This document shows, one piece after another, positions 43,851 through 51,811 of a DNA stretch of 51,811 nucleotides. The stretch spans positions 1 to 51,811 of the forward strand of contig NZ_JBKEAA010000002.1 in NCBI RefSeq assembly GCF_047971665.1, in the 5' to 3' direction. Both the position numbers and the translations under genes were made by a program. Numbering within the stretch: position 1 is the stretch's first letter; every line of letters begins with the position of its first letter. The notes beneath the pieces were generated by a model. The model was not told the origin of the DNA. It did no database searches and was given only the letters and a program-made list of their open reading frames with translations. Source of the stretch: Castellaniella sp047971665. Its GTDB lineage: Bacteria > Pseudomonadota > Gammaproteobacteria > Burkholderiales > Burkholderiaceae_B.

Positions 43851-44933
43851 ATGAACGGTATCTCCCTGCGCGTTTCCTTTGTATCCAGTGTCTTTGCCGC
43901 CGCGTTGATGTGGCAGGGCGGCGCCCATGCCGCCGATTGGTTCCCCTATAAAGCAGAAGTCACCGATCCTCCCTTCGCGGTCGATGGCAAGCAGTCGCCC
44001 ATCGACTACACGCCGCAGGCCAAGGCGTCGAAGAAATGGGATATCTGCGTGTCGTTTCCCCATATGAAAGACGCCTATTTTCTGGGTGCCGACTACGGGG
44101 TGACCGAAGAGGCCAAGCGTCAGGGCGTGAAGATGACGCTCGCCGATGCGGGCGGCTACACCCATCTGGCCCGACAGATCTCGCAGATCGAGGATTGTGT
44201 GGCGCGCGGTGCCGATGCTGTGGTGATCGTGTCGATCTCCGGCGATGGGCTGAACAGTGTGCTCGAGACGGTGGCGGCCAAGAAGGTGCCGATCATCGAT
44301 CTGATCAACGGGATCAATTCGCCCAACGTCTCGGCCAAGTCGCTGGTTTCGTTCTACACCATGGGGCATTCGACCGGCGAGTATCTCGCCAGGAAGCATC
44401 CGGCGGACTCGCCGGAGGTCAAGGTTGGCTGGTTCCCGGGGCCTGCCGGCGCGGCATGGGTCGAGGCCGCGAACAAGGGGTTCATGGCGGCTGTCGAGGG
44501 CAGCGCCGTCAAGGTGCTCGATCCCAAGTACGGCGACACCGGCAAGGAGGTCCAATCGCAGCTGGTCGAAGACGTGCTGCAAGGCAATCCGGATCTGGCC
44601 TATGTGGCCGGGACGGCTGTCACGGCCGAGGCCGCGGTGGGGATCTTGCGGTCGCGCAATCTGGACAAGAAGGTCAAGCTGCTCTCCTTCTACATGACGC
44701 CGGGCGTGTATGACGGCATTCAACGGGGCCGCATCATCGCGGCGCCGGCCGACTCCGTGGTGATCCAGGGGCGGATCGCGATCGATCAGGCCGTGCGCCT
44801 GCTCGAAGGCAAGGAGGTCAAGCGGCATGTGGGACCGAAGATCTTCATGGTCGACAGCGACAACATCAAAACCGTGAAGCTCACCGATATCCTGCCGCCC
44901 AAAGGCTTCCGTCCGGTTTTTGAAGTCAAGTAA
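43851..44933 (+). CDS. Periplasmic binding protein, TorT/ribose-binding type
   Basis: The 360-residue exported protein has signal peptide VSFVSSVFAAALMWQGGAHA. The Peripla_BP_4-like fold includes WDICVSFPHMKDAYFLGADYGVTEEAKRQGVKMTLADAGGY (about 63-103), CVARGADAVVIVSIS and AAVGILRSRN. The N-terminal roughly 40 residues before the fold resemble TorT-like proteins. Its neighbour is a ribose-type ATPase, so it is a transporter subunit rather than a sensor partner. The ligand may be the lactam or amide handled by the upstream enzymes (inference). Confidence 0.86.
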   Translation: MNGISLRVSFVSSVFAAALMWQGGAHAADWFPYKAEVTDPPFAVDGKQSPIDYTPQAKASKKWDICVSFPHMKDAYFLGADYGVTEEAKRQGVKMTLADAGGYTHLARQISQIEDCVARGADAVVIVSISGDGLNSVLETVAAKKVPIIDLINGINSPNVSAKSLVSFYTMGHSTGEYLARKHPADSPEVKVGWFPGPAGAAWVEAANKGFMAAVEGSAVKVLDPKYGDTGKEVQSQLVEDVLQGNPDLAYVAGTAVTAEAAVGILRSRNLDKKVKLLSFYMTPGVYDGIQRGRIIAAPADSVVIQGRIAIDQAVRLLEGKEVKRHVGPKIFMVDSDNIKTVKLTDILPPKGFRPVFEVK

Positions 44934-44946
44934 CGCAGGGGCCAGC

Positions 44947-46449
44947 ATGCACGAAGACGCCGCACTTTTGCGCACCGTATCCCTGAGCAAGCAATACCCC
45001 GGGGTGCTGGCGCTTGACCAGATGGATTTCGACGTGCGTGCTGGCGAGGTCCACGTCCTGTTCGGAGAGAACGGGGCGGGGAAATCCACATTGATTTCGC
45101 TGCTCGCGGGCGCCAACACGCCCAGCGGCGGCGAGATCCGGATGCGCGGAGAACGTGTCCGGTTCGCCACCGTGCATGATGCCCGCCAGCAAGGCATCAG
45201 TGCGGTGTTCCAGGAGTTTTCGCTGATTCCGACGCTGTCGGTCGCGCAGAACCTGAGCCTGGGCGAGGAGCCTCAGCGCGGCGGGCTGCTGAGCCAGGCA
45301 GCCGTCAAGCAACGCGCCAGCGAGATGCTGGCCGATCTGGGCTTCGAGATCGACGGCGAGGCCTCCGTGGCCACATTGACGCGCGCCCAGCAGCAGATGG
45401 TGGAGATCGCCAAGGGCCTGCGCGGCGAAGTCTCGGTGCTGATCCTGGACGAGCCGACCGCCTCTTTGACCGGCAAGGAGGCGATCCGCCTGTTCGAGCT
45501 GGTCGAAAGGCTGAAGGCGAGAGGCGTGGGCATCATCTACATCTCGCACCGCATGCAGGAGATCTCGCGGATCGCGGATCGCATCACGGTTCTGCGCGAT
45601 GGCCGCAAGGTCACCACGGTCGATGCCAGCACGGTGACACCCGATCAGCTGATCGCCTTGATGAGTGGCCGGGTCATCGAGCAGATCTACCCGGAAATCG
45701 CCCATTGCCCCGGCGATGTCGTACTGGATGTCCAGGGGCTGAGCTCGATGAACGGCGTACGCGACGTGTCGTTGACTGTAAAACGCGGCGAGGTGGTCGG
45801 GTTCGCCGGACTGGTCGGGTGCGGCAAATCAGAGTTGTTCCGGGCGATATTCGGGCTGGATCCGGTCAAGACGGGTCGCATCGTGTTCAACGGCAAGCCG
45901 CGTGTCAGGGCGGCGGTCCGCGAGATGCTGGACGACGGTTTTTTCTATCTGCCACCTGATCGCAAGGGCGAGGGCCTGGTGCTGGATTTCACCTCGCGCG
46001 CCAACATGACCTTGCCCTTGTTGAACGGGCCGATGCGCGGCTGGGGCGGCTGGCTGCGCAGAAAGCTCGGCAAGCAGTTGTCGGCGCAGGCCGCGCAAGG
46101 CGTGGAGCTGGTGCCGCGCAATCTCGACAAAAGCGTGGCGCTGTTGTCCGGAGGTAACCAGCAAAAGGTGCTGTTCGGCAAGGGAATGACGCGCGAGGCC
46201 GCGCTCTATGTCTTCGACGAGCCTTCGGTCGGCGTCGATGTCGGCACGCGCAGTGTGCTGTATCAGGTCATTCAGCGATTGTGCGAGGAGGGCGCGGCCG
46301 TGGTCGTGATCTCATCGGATCTGCCCGAGGTGCTGAACCTGAGCCATCGCCTCTATGTGATGCGCAACGGAGAGATCGCCGGCGAGCTGGGGGGCGATGC
46401 GATCGATGAGCCCGCCGTGCTCAGTTTGTTTTTCAATTCCAACGAATGA
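44947..46449 (+). CDS. Ribose-type ABC transporter ATP-binding protein (duplicated ATPase)
   Basis: The 500-residue RbsA/XylG-like protein has two ATPase halves. The first has Walker A LFGENGAGKST and signature-like LTRAQQQMVEIA with LILDEPTASL. The second has the usual degenerate Walker A GLVGCGKSE and LSGGNQQKVLFGKGM with VFDEPSVGVDVG. The ATG at 44947 follows CAGGGG; a TTG at 44920 would overlap the previous gene. Its TGA overlaps the ATG of the permease gene, which is cut short. Confidence 0.92.
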   Translation: MHEDAALLRTVSLSKQYPGVLALDQMDFDVRAGEVHVLFGENGAGKSTLISLLAGANTPSGGEIRMRGERVRFATVHDARQQGISAVFQEFSLIPTLSVAQNLSLGEEPQRGGLLSQAAVKQRASEMLADLGFEIDGEASVATLTRAQQQMVEIAKGLRGEVSVLILDEPTASLTGKEAIRLFELVERLKARGVGIIYISHRMQEISRIADRITVLRDGRKVTTVDASTVTPDQLIALMSGRVIEQIYPEIAHCPGDVVLDVQGLSSMNGVRDVSLTVKRGEVVGFAGLVGCGKSELFRAIFGLDPVKTGRIVFNGKPRVRAAVREMLDDGFFYLPPDRKGEGLVLDFTSRANMTLPLLNGPMRGWGGWLRRKLGKQLSAQAAQGVELVPRNLDKSVALLSGGNQQKVLFGKGMTREAALYVFDEPSVGVDVGTRSVLYQVIQRLCEEGAAVVVISSDLPEVLNLSHRLYVMRNGEIAGELGGDAIDEPAVLSLFFNSNE

Positions 46450-46547
46450 AATCTATGACTTCCATTCCCACATCTGTTTCGTCTGTCCATGCGGCTGAAA
46501 CCTCTCCCGGGCTCTCCGCCCGCCTGGGGGGGATTTTGAGTCGGTGA
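46446..46547 (+). pseudogene. Truncated N-terminus of the ABC permease gene, broken by the island junction
   Basis: An ATGA overlap with the ATPase gene starts a frame of 33 codons (MKSMTSIPTSVSSVHAAETS... to RLGGILSR) that then meets TGA at 46545-46547. The N-terminus looks like the cytoplasmic lead of RbsC-type permeases, which would normally enter its first membrane helix here. No membrane segments follow. The break coincides with the change to less GC-rich sequence, so the remainder was probably displaced or deleted when the island arrived. The importer is therefore likely without its own membrane channel. Confidence 0.75.
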
Positions 46548-46868
46548 TTTACAGTGTTTCTACAGGGAAATGGGGCGAATTCTAGCGTAGGTTGAAATAG
46601 GTAAAACCAGTTTCAAATCAGAAGGTTAGCGTATTTTACCTGAATTGGTGAAAACTGGTCACTGTACCTGTACTGTACCGAAATTTCGGTACAGTGTAGA
46701 CGTAGCAATGTCAGCGCAAATAAATGCACTCGACCCATTAAGGAAATGCAGTTGGCAGACTTCAATGTCCGGTGGAGGCTGGATGCGGTCGTTGATCAGC
46801 AGCGGTTAAACATGCGCGCGCAAGAGATATTCATCGCGACGGGCTGCTGGACAGCTCCGGCTTGCTCT
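46548..46868. other. Non-coding island junction with multiple inverted repeats
   Basis: These 321 bases hold no convincing gene. They contain the pair GGTAAAA (46600-46606) and TTTTACC (46634-46640), the pair ACCAGTTT (46606-46613) and AAACTGGT (46652-46659), the repeated ACTGTACC (46661 and 46672) and a 24-base palindrome. The base composition is clearly more AT-rich than the DNA to the left. No integrase or transposase gene is visible on this side. Confidence 0.6.
46672..46695. repeat. Perfect 24-base palindrome
   Basis: ACTGTACCGAAA followed directly by its reverse complement TTTCGGTACAGT, with no spacer. A separate copy of ACTGTACC starts eleven bases before it. It could be a regulator or recombinase binding site, or a regulatory site for the island's own genes; their 3' end lies at 46869, so it is not in their promoter. 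Confidence 0.6.
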
Positions 46869-49202
46869 TTAACGGCCATGACACCTTTTGAATTTCGCGC
46901 CACTCCCGCATGGACAGGGATCATTTCGTCCCGGTTTTTTGATCTTTCCAAGAGAAGGGGCGTTTTCCGGTTGCTTGAGATTCACCGCCCGCGTTGGGTG
47001 AGCCATTCGGGCAGCATCTTCGTAGATGGAGGCGTTTTCTTCCGTTCGCTCTGTTGGTATGTGAACTGCGAACGATTGCGCCCGGTGATAGGTTCCATCG
47101 GAACTAATCTCTGCAACGACGCCAATCACGTTAGAAGCCTTAACGGCTAACGAAGCTGCACTGGCCTTCTCATTTACTTTTTTCCAGTCAATTTGCTGGC
47201 CGTGTTGTTGTAGCCAGACAAAGAGCGGCTCTCCGTCCCCGGCCAGCACAAAGTAACGGGCGGGATGTTGATTCAGCGTTTGGCGAAGGTCGGTGAGCAT
47301 CTTGGCCAGATCTTTCCGGCCTTCTTCTCCTAGGTCACGGATATGGCTCTCCGCCGAAAGCCAACCTTGCGCTCGGGTTACGTCAAGAGCATCAAGCAGC
47401 TTTCGCACATCTTCAGGGAAGTTCTGGGTCGGAAACGGCCTGGCCTCCCAGTCTTCACCCTCGAAGCTCTTATCAACGATGTCGCTCATGCCGTCCCAGA
47501 TAAGCATGTTCACCTTGCCGTCCTGCAGTTGCTCGGCGATATCCTGATCGAATCGGTTCTTCTTCAGGTACGCACCAAGGTGGTCAAACTCGTCGAAGAG
47601 ATGAGCCCGACGCATCCCGGCCACCGCTTGCCGCACCTCCATGTAATGGGCGAACTGGCCGGGTGTGGGAAGGAATCGCTTGAGTACAAACAGGTCGTCA
47701 ATAGACAGCGAAACGAAGGGATGCCTTCCAAGTAGTGGCTCAACCTGCGGCAGTTTCTTGCAGTACGCTGAAAAGGGCGAGAATGATTCAACCGTCAGCC
47801 CAATCGGCACCATTACTCGGTAGTCGGAGCGGCGGACGCGGCTACACTCTTCATATTTGCCGTCCACTAGGCGGTAGAGGGACACTTCATCGGCCGAATT
47901 CAGGTAATTGAAGAAGCGCTCACATTGCTTGTACGCTTTAAGCACCAAGTCCTGAACGGATTGGGCGTGGCGGCCGAAATCAAGCGCTGGCGATGCGATG
48001 GTGGCGGCCGCACCGGCCTTGGCCTCAACCAAAAACAGCACATCATCAATCAGGATGAGGGTGTCATTTTCGGACCACTGCTTGCTGGCAGGATCCTTGT
48101 AGTAAATCTCCTGGAGCACTGTGGCGTCGGGAAGCTGAGCGGCCAGAAGGTCGGCGAAGGCAGCTTCGCTCATCAGCTTCTGACGATTCTCAAAGGTCTT
48201 CTTGTAGTCCGGTTTTCGCTGAAGCAGGTTGTAGAGAAGAGAACGATACCCCGCATCGCGGGCGAAACACGGATCGACGGCGTAGTAATCTGACCCAAGC
48301 TGGATTAGGGGTTTCTTCCGGGCCGGTAGTGTCCGGTAGGGGGTTCCCACAAAATCGCCCGCGGAGAAGAACTCGGTTTCTTCGCCGCGCCGGTACGCCA
48401 AGTCTGCTAGCAGCGTCGGTGGTAGCTTCGTGTGACGGCTCACATTTGCGATGCCGCCCCGAAACATGTCATCCATTGCCCGCCCAGCGGCTTTCGCCTG
48501 TTCCGCATTAGCCGCAACCCATGCCTCCATAATCTCTTCCAGAGGCTTTTCCTGTGCCGCAGCGAAGGCCTGAGCGGCCTCCATCTGCTTAATCATCTCC
48601 ATAGAGGCTTCGGCATGTCCAGAACGCGTGGCGTCGGCCATGGCCTGGAAACCTTCCGCGATATAGGCAGCACCAACGCCATACGCTTCCTCTAAAACCT
48701 CATTGTGAGGCGCCAGAACGTAGCGGTAGAACTCGCCTTCCAAAACTTGGTAGCGGTTCCCGCGCATCATGACCCAATTGGATTTCGCGCGAAATTCAAT
48801 GTCGGCGGTGTCGGGACCGAAGATTCCATCTTTTGTATCAGCAGACGTGGCCATGGCGAAAAGTATGGCTTGCTCTCGCAGTTTGCGGCCAAGTTCAAAC
48901 AGCTCTGCGCACCGGGCTTCGTCGAATGTCATATTTGCAGGAGCGGCATCTGACGCGAGAACCGCGTGCACGTACTCCAGCAAGAACTGGTTTTCGTTAA
49001 TCAGGTCATCCGGGACGTCCGTTTGGCATTGCTCTTCGGCGGAGCTTTGGTCTGCAATCGCTTTCATCATGCGCTGTGCGTAGATGTAGCCGAGCAGGTC
49101 ATGCGGAGGCATAGCGACGATCAGCTCGCGCATCCGGGCGGATGTGGCTTCCATGTCTTTCAACAGGGAAGCAGCGGCGTCTTTCCGTTTTTTATCGTCC
49201 AT
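46869..49202 (-). CDS. Large protein with PD-(D/E)XK-like motif and C-terminal SEC-C zinc motif
   Basis: The 777-residue protein of unknown function has an N-terminal third that is helical and charged. The middle (about 365-397) reads EIYYKD...ENDTLILIDDVLFLVEAKAG, matching a PD-(D/E)XK nuclease core with D380, E393 and K395. The last 20 residues contain PCPCGSGAKFKRCH, a SEC-C zinc-binding motif as found at the end of SecA and on many stand-alone proteins. It is the last gene in a minus-strand set. Automatic annotation might call it SecA-like, which would be misleading. The start at 49202 has AGGA about ten bases upstream. Confidence 0.82.
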   Translation of the reverse strand: MDDKKRKDAAASLLKDMEATSARMRELIVAMPPHDLLGYIYAQRMMKAIADQSSAEEQCQTDVPDDLINENQFLLEYVHAVLASDAAPANMTFDEARCAELFELGRKLREQAILFAMATSADTKDGIFGPDTADIEFRAKSNWVMMRGNRYQVLEGEFYRYVLAPHNEVLEEAYGVGAAYIAEGFQAMADATRSGHAEASMEMIKQMEAAQAFAAAQEKPLEEIMEAWVAANAEQAKAAGRAMDDMFRGGIANVSRHTKLPPTLLADLAYRRGEETEFFSAGDFVGTPYRTLPARKKPLIQLGSDYYAVDPCFARDAGYRSLLYNLLQRKPDYKKTFENRQKLMSEAAFADLLAAQLPDATVLQEIYYKDPASKQWSENDTLILIDDVLFLVEAKAGAAATIASPALDFGRHAQSVQDLVLKAYKQCERFFNYLNSADEVSLYRLVDGKYEECSRVRRSDYRVMVPIGLTVESFSPFSAYCKKLPQVEPLLGRHPFVSLSIDDLFVLKRFLPTPGQFAHYMEVRQAVAGMRRAHLFDEFDHLGAYLKKNRFDQDIAEQLQDGKVNMLIWDGMSDIVDKSFEGEDWEARPFPTQNFPEDVRKLLDALDVTRAQGWLSAESHIRDLGEEGRKDLAKMLTDLRQTLNQHPARYFVLAGDGEPLFVWLQQHGQQIDWKKVNEKASAASLAVKASNVIGVVAEISSDGTYHRAQSFAVHIPTERTEENASIYEDAARMAHPTRAVNLKQPENAPSLGKIKKPGRNDPCPCGSGAKFKRCHGR

Positions 49203-49324
49203 AACTACTTATTCCTGATGCTTTTGAATCTGCAAGTCCACCGCGAGGGGGGGCGGGAGGTACCAAACGCCCCCACTTGTTCGTAGAGTGGTAGTTAGCC
49301 CAGAAAGCGCCGACGCGCGGACCT

Positions 49325-51037
49325 TCAGGGATTGAGATCCCCTGCATCCAGAGCCCGTAGTACGGCGTCGAAAGCCCTGTCGCACTCACCCGCCAACCAT
49401 TTGAAGTGAGCGCGCAGCGTCCCATGGGTGGATCGTGCTAGCCTTTCCTCTTTGTCCTTCTCAGTGATCGAGCTGTGAGCCCGGAGCGTACTCCGCAATC
49501 CGTGCAGCCTTGAAAGCGGCGTAAGCGTGGTTTTAGCTTGGTCCTCGGATAGTCCGGTAGCTACCAGAATGGCCCCTAGAACCCGGAGCGATGCCCAACT
49601 GGGCTCCGCTTTCGCGCCCTTGTCTTCGAGGACCTTGCGCAATGGCTTGAGTTGGAACCCCTCGACCACTAGCTGGTCGAGAGCCATGATCTCGTTGGCC
49701 CACTCAAACGTTGAATCGGTTGCTGGGTAGCGGGCAGCGTCGAGATGCTCGGAGCTTCGTGGCAGCCACCATGCGGGTGGCGTGTCGTTGAGCTTTCCGA
49801 TCTTATATTTCAAGAGGTGGAGCGGGTCGTACTCAGAGCTGAACTCGCCCATGATGTCGTTTTCATGTGCTCGCTTTGAGATGGGACCCTTCGACCATTC
49901 GTTGAACGATTGCCAGTAGCGCTGTTCTTCAATTGGGAGGCGTGCGAGATCGCCGATATAAGCGTGAACCTGCCCTGCTTCGTTAATGTCGTAGCCCTTC
50001 AGATACCACGCATTGCGGCAGCTGATCGTGCGGTCATCGAGGGTGTACTTCTCAGGGTCAGACTTGAAGCGGTGCAAGACATCCGGCCGGAAGAAGGCCG
50101 GTGATATCTCCCAAGGAAGGTTTGACTCCTGGAAGTAGTTGGAAAGGAACTCAGGAGCGCTGGATGTTTCGATCTCGACCCCATTCTTGCGGTCGAAGAT
50201 CTTGAAAGTCGCGTACTCGCGCTTGGTTGGGTTCGACTCTTCCTTCCAATCGTCGATCAGTTGCTGCAGGGGAATGGCGGTGCGGACGATCATCCGGCCG
50301 TTTACGTAGCTGGCATTGGCAATGCCGCCACCGTGATAAAAAAGATCAGGTGCACTTCGGTCAATTCGGTTATGGTCGCCCCAGCCGTTGAAGCTGTCCC
50401 GGGCAACCCGCGTGAAGTCGAACATGAACACCAGCGCCATGTTCGCCAGTGCCATGTACGTCGAAAGATCTTTGGCGAGAATTGTGACGGCAGTGAGGCT
50501 TTCGCGGACGTCTCCGAATTCGGTTCGCAGAATGCGGATCACGTCTTCGATGTCGCCGCGGTCATCGAGTCGGCAGTAGGCATTGCGTTCGGATACAAAG
50601 TGTAGACCTAGCGAATGCACCAGTTTCTGGCTCAACTCCACAGGGCTCTCTCCCTTCTGCACACCGTGGAACGATCTGCGAAAGATCAGCTTCTCGCCGC
50701 CAGAGAGCGACTTTCCCCCTTGCCTCAGCGGCGGCTCAAGGTAGACTTTGTGACCTTCACCGCCCCCGTAGCTCTTCTGGATTACCCAGCTCTCGTCAGT
50801 CTCGACAAAGCAGTGCATCAAGTCTTCTTGGTCAGCAGGCGTCACCTGCTGAGCGGGCGCGAGCACGCCGTGTATTAGAACGGCTGGGCCACTCGCGTAG
50901 ATCACGATTTCTTCACTCTGCGCATTCGCCTTGAGGAACGTGACCGAATCTTCCGCGCCAACTAGCCAGTCTGCGGCTTTGTCAGTTGGAGGCTGTGCGA
51001 GGGCTTTTAGCGTTGCCATGTTGAATCGACGAGTCAT
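49325..51037 (-). CDS. Unknown 570-residue protein of the island, possible C-terminal HEPN-like segment
   Basis: I do not recognise the family. No signal peptide or clear membrane helices are seen. Recognisable stretches are GDLARLPIEEQRYWQSFNEWSKGPISKRAHENDIMGEFS (about 390-430) and a helical C-terminus. Near the end HGLRSTLRAH places R515 and H521 six apart (R-x5-H), followed by helices, resembling the RX4-6H motif of HEPN RNases; this is weak evidence only. It sits between two nuclease-like genes in the same direction, with gaps of 54 and 122 bases. A second in-frame ATG (MATLKAL) six codons in is a possible start. Confidence 0.72.
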   Translation of the reverse strand: MTRRFNMATLKALAQPPTDKAADWLVGAEDSVTFLKANAQSEEIVIYASGPAVLIHGVLAPAQQVTPADQEDLMHCFVETDESWVIQKSYGGGEGHKVYLEPPLRQGGKSLSGGEKLIFRRSFHGVQKGESPVELSQKLVHSLGLHFVSERNAYCRLDDRGDIEDVIRILRTEFGDVRESLTAVTILAKDLSTYMALANMALVFMFDFTRVARDSFNGWGDHNRIDRSAPDLFYHGGGIANASYVNGRMIVRTAIPLQQLIDDWKEESNPTKREYATFKIFDRKNGVEIETSSAPEFLSNYFQESNLPWEISPAFFRPDVLHRFKSDPEKYTLDDRTISCRNAWYLKGYDINEAGQVHAYIGDLARLPIEEQRYWQSFNEWSKGPISKRAHENDIMGEFSSEYDPLHLLKYKIGKLNDTPPAWWLPRSSEHLDAARYPATDSTFEWANEIMALDQLVVEGFQLKPLRKVLEDKGAKAEPSWASLRVLGAILVATGLSEDQAKTTLTPLSRLHGLRSTLRAHSSITEKDKEERLARSTHGTLRAHFKWLAGECDRAFDAVLRALDAGDLNP

Positions 51038-51091
51038 ATGGAAGCAGCCTTTGTTGTCAGGGGTACGGTGGGATTGCTTGGTTTAACAGAT

Positions 51092-51811
51092 TCAAGTTAG
51101 GCCTGCAGCCGTGAAGAGGTTGGTCTTCAGCCAAGAATCTAACGTCGAAACTCTCACAAAGTGGGTTGGCACAGGATAAGGAGGGTGAACCATCCAGTAG
51201 GAGATATCCCGGCTGACGTAGAGTTCGACGTATCGCTCTGCAGCCTTGACGGGCTTCGGCCATCCTAGGAGCTCTAGCATCCGGGTTCGGTGCTGCTCTA
51301 AGAAGACACCTCTGCGAAGCACCTTTCCGATCTGACCCTTGTCGTCGTCCTTGCGACCAAAGATTTTGTCGCGAATCCGGCGACCGTCCTTCATTGTGTA
51401 GGCCGGTTGGTTGTACTTACACTCGACCGCAGCCAATAGATTGTGATCAGGCCAATATGCGAGGACGTCGAAGTCGCCAACATCTTCGAATCCTTCTGCT
51501 CGAAACTTCCGATAGAAGTCGATGCCTCGCACGACAAACGAGGTATGCCGGCGGAAGATCTCTTCACTGCGGAATTCCAGCCGCCTCTCGATGCTAGCCT
51601 TCACCTGCCGAACGCCGTGTTCGATGTTAGGCCAACCGAAATCGGCAGGTAGGTAGCCATCGCGCACCGACGACATCCAATTGAACATGCAGCGACTCGC
51701 CGCCTCGGCGCCCCAGCGCAGCTCATCACCTACCTGCACCAGTGGCCGGATGACGTATCGGTGAACACGCTTGATGTGCTCCCAGTAGGGTACCTCCTCC
51801 TCTTGGACGTC
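51092..51811 (-). CDS. Nuclease-like protein with DxnECK motif, N-terminus beyond the window
   Basis: The 239 codons seen remain open to the right edge, so the start is outside the window. FEDVGDFDVLAYWPDHNLLAAVECKYNQ fits the PD-(D/E)XK restriction-endonuclease-like fold: an aspartate, about 14 residues, then E-C-K. A basic and acidic DKGQIGKVLRRG follows, and the C-terminus ends ...DSWLKTNLFTAAGLT. It is first in order of the minus-strand set that continues with the unknown protein and the SEC-C protein. Full function depends on the missing part, which could add a helicase, sensor or other domain. Confidence 0.78.
   Translation of the reverse strand, partial: DVQEEEVPYWEHIKRVHRYVIRPLVQVGDELRWGAEAASRCMFNWMSSVRDGYLPADFGWPNIEHGVRQVKASIERRLEFRSEEIFRRHTSFVVRGIDFYRKFRAEGFEDVGDFDVLAYWPDHNLLAAVECKYNQPAYTMKDGRRIRDKIFGRKDDDKGQIGKVLRRGVFLEQHRTRMLELLGWPKPVKAAERYVELYVSRDISYWMVHPPYPVPTHFVRVSTLDSWLKTNLFTAAGLT

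Noticed and set aside
46746..47150. A 134-codon open frame on the + strand at the island edge.
   Set aside because: Most of it lies opposite the SEC-C protein gene, has no recognisable domain and no ribosome site.
46869..49202. Reading the SEC-C protein as a SecA translocase.
   Set aside because: Only the 20-residue zinc motif is shared; no DEAD-motor ATPase motifs are present.

Overview
The window is GC-rich, densely coded chromosomal DNA from a betaproteobacterium. The gene content and packing (ftsY divergent from rsmD and next to coaD; ribB-ribH-nusB-thiL-pgpA-pncC; CIRCE-groES-groEL; many TRAP/ABC solute-binding proteins) fit Burkholderiales, most likely Alcaligenaceae. That placement is inference from gene content and I do not name a genus. 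No rRNA, tRNA or CRISPR array was seen.

Layout. (1) 1-3478: the start of a 3-oxoacid CoA-transferase subunit gene, a periplasmic amino-acid/acid-binding protein, a thiopurine methyltransferase, a DUF4168 protein and a 4-oxalocrotonate tautomerase homologue. (2) 3603-12050: two converging operons that together read as 4-hydroxyproline catabolism. On the + strand are a tripartite TRAP transporter, a dihydrodipicolinate-synthase-family deaminase/aldolase and an aldehyde dehydrogenase. On the - strand are an FAD amino-acid oxidase/dehydrogenase, 4-hydroxyproline 2-epimerase and a GntR/FCD regulator. Both operon promoters carry an AT-rich inverted repeat of the same geometry. (3) 12170-16394: proton-translocating transhydrogenase (pntAA-pntAB-pntB) and an O-acetylhomoserine sulfhydrylase. 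(4) 16655-30858: housekeeping genes, namely AsmA, MOSC_N, coaD, rsmD, ftsY, riboflavin genes, nusB, thiL, pgpA, pncC, a Tag-like glycosylase, pyrF, dgkA and groESL with its CIRCE operator and terminator. (5) 31155-38261: an iron/phosphonate-type ABC importer with its LysR regulator, a histidine phosphatase and an MFS transporter. (6) 38262-46547: a LysR regulator divergent from a pxpA / biotin carrier / biotin carboxylase / pxpB / pxpC operon that runs on into a ribose-type ABC importer.

(7) From about 46540 the sequence changes character. The permease gene of that last importer is cut off after about 33 codons. A non-coding junction rich in inverted repeats follows, then a less GC-rich, minus-strand block of three large unfamiliar genes that runs off the window. 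Two encode PD-(D/E)XK-like nuclease signatures (one also carries a C-terminal SEC-C zinc motif), and the third has a possible HEPN-like R-x5-H near its C-terminus. This looks like horizontally acquired cargo, plausibly a defence system, and is the best candidate here for something undescribed.

The carboxylase/5-oxoprolinase operon (6) is the second most interesting region. It couples lactamase-like PxpABC subunits to a free-standing 82-residue biotin carrier and a biotin carboxylase, which suggests ATP-dependent carboxylation as part of lactam or amide opening.
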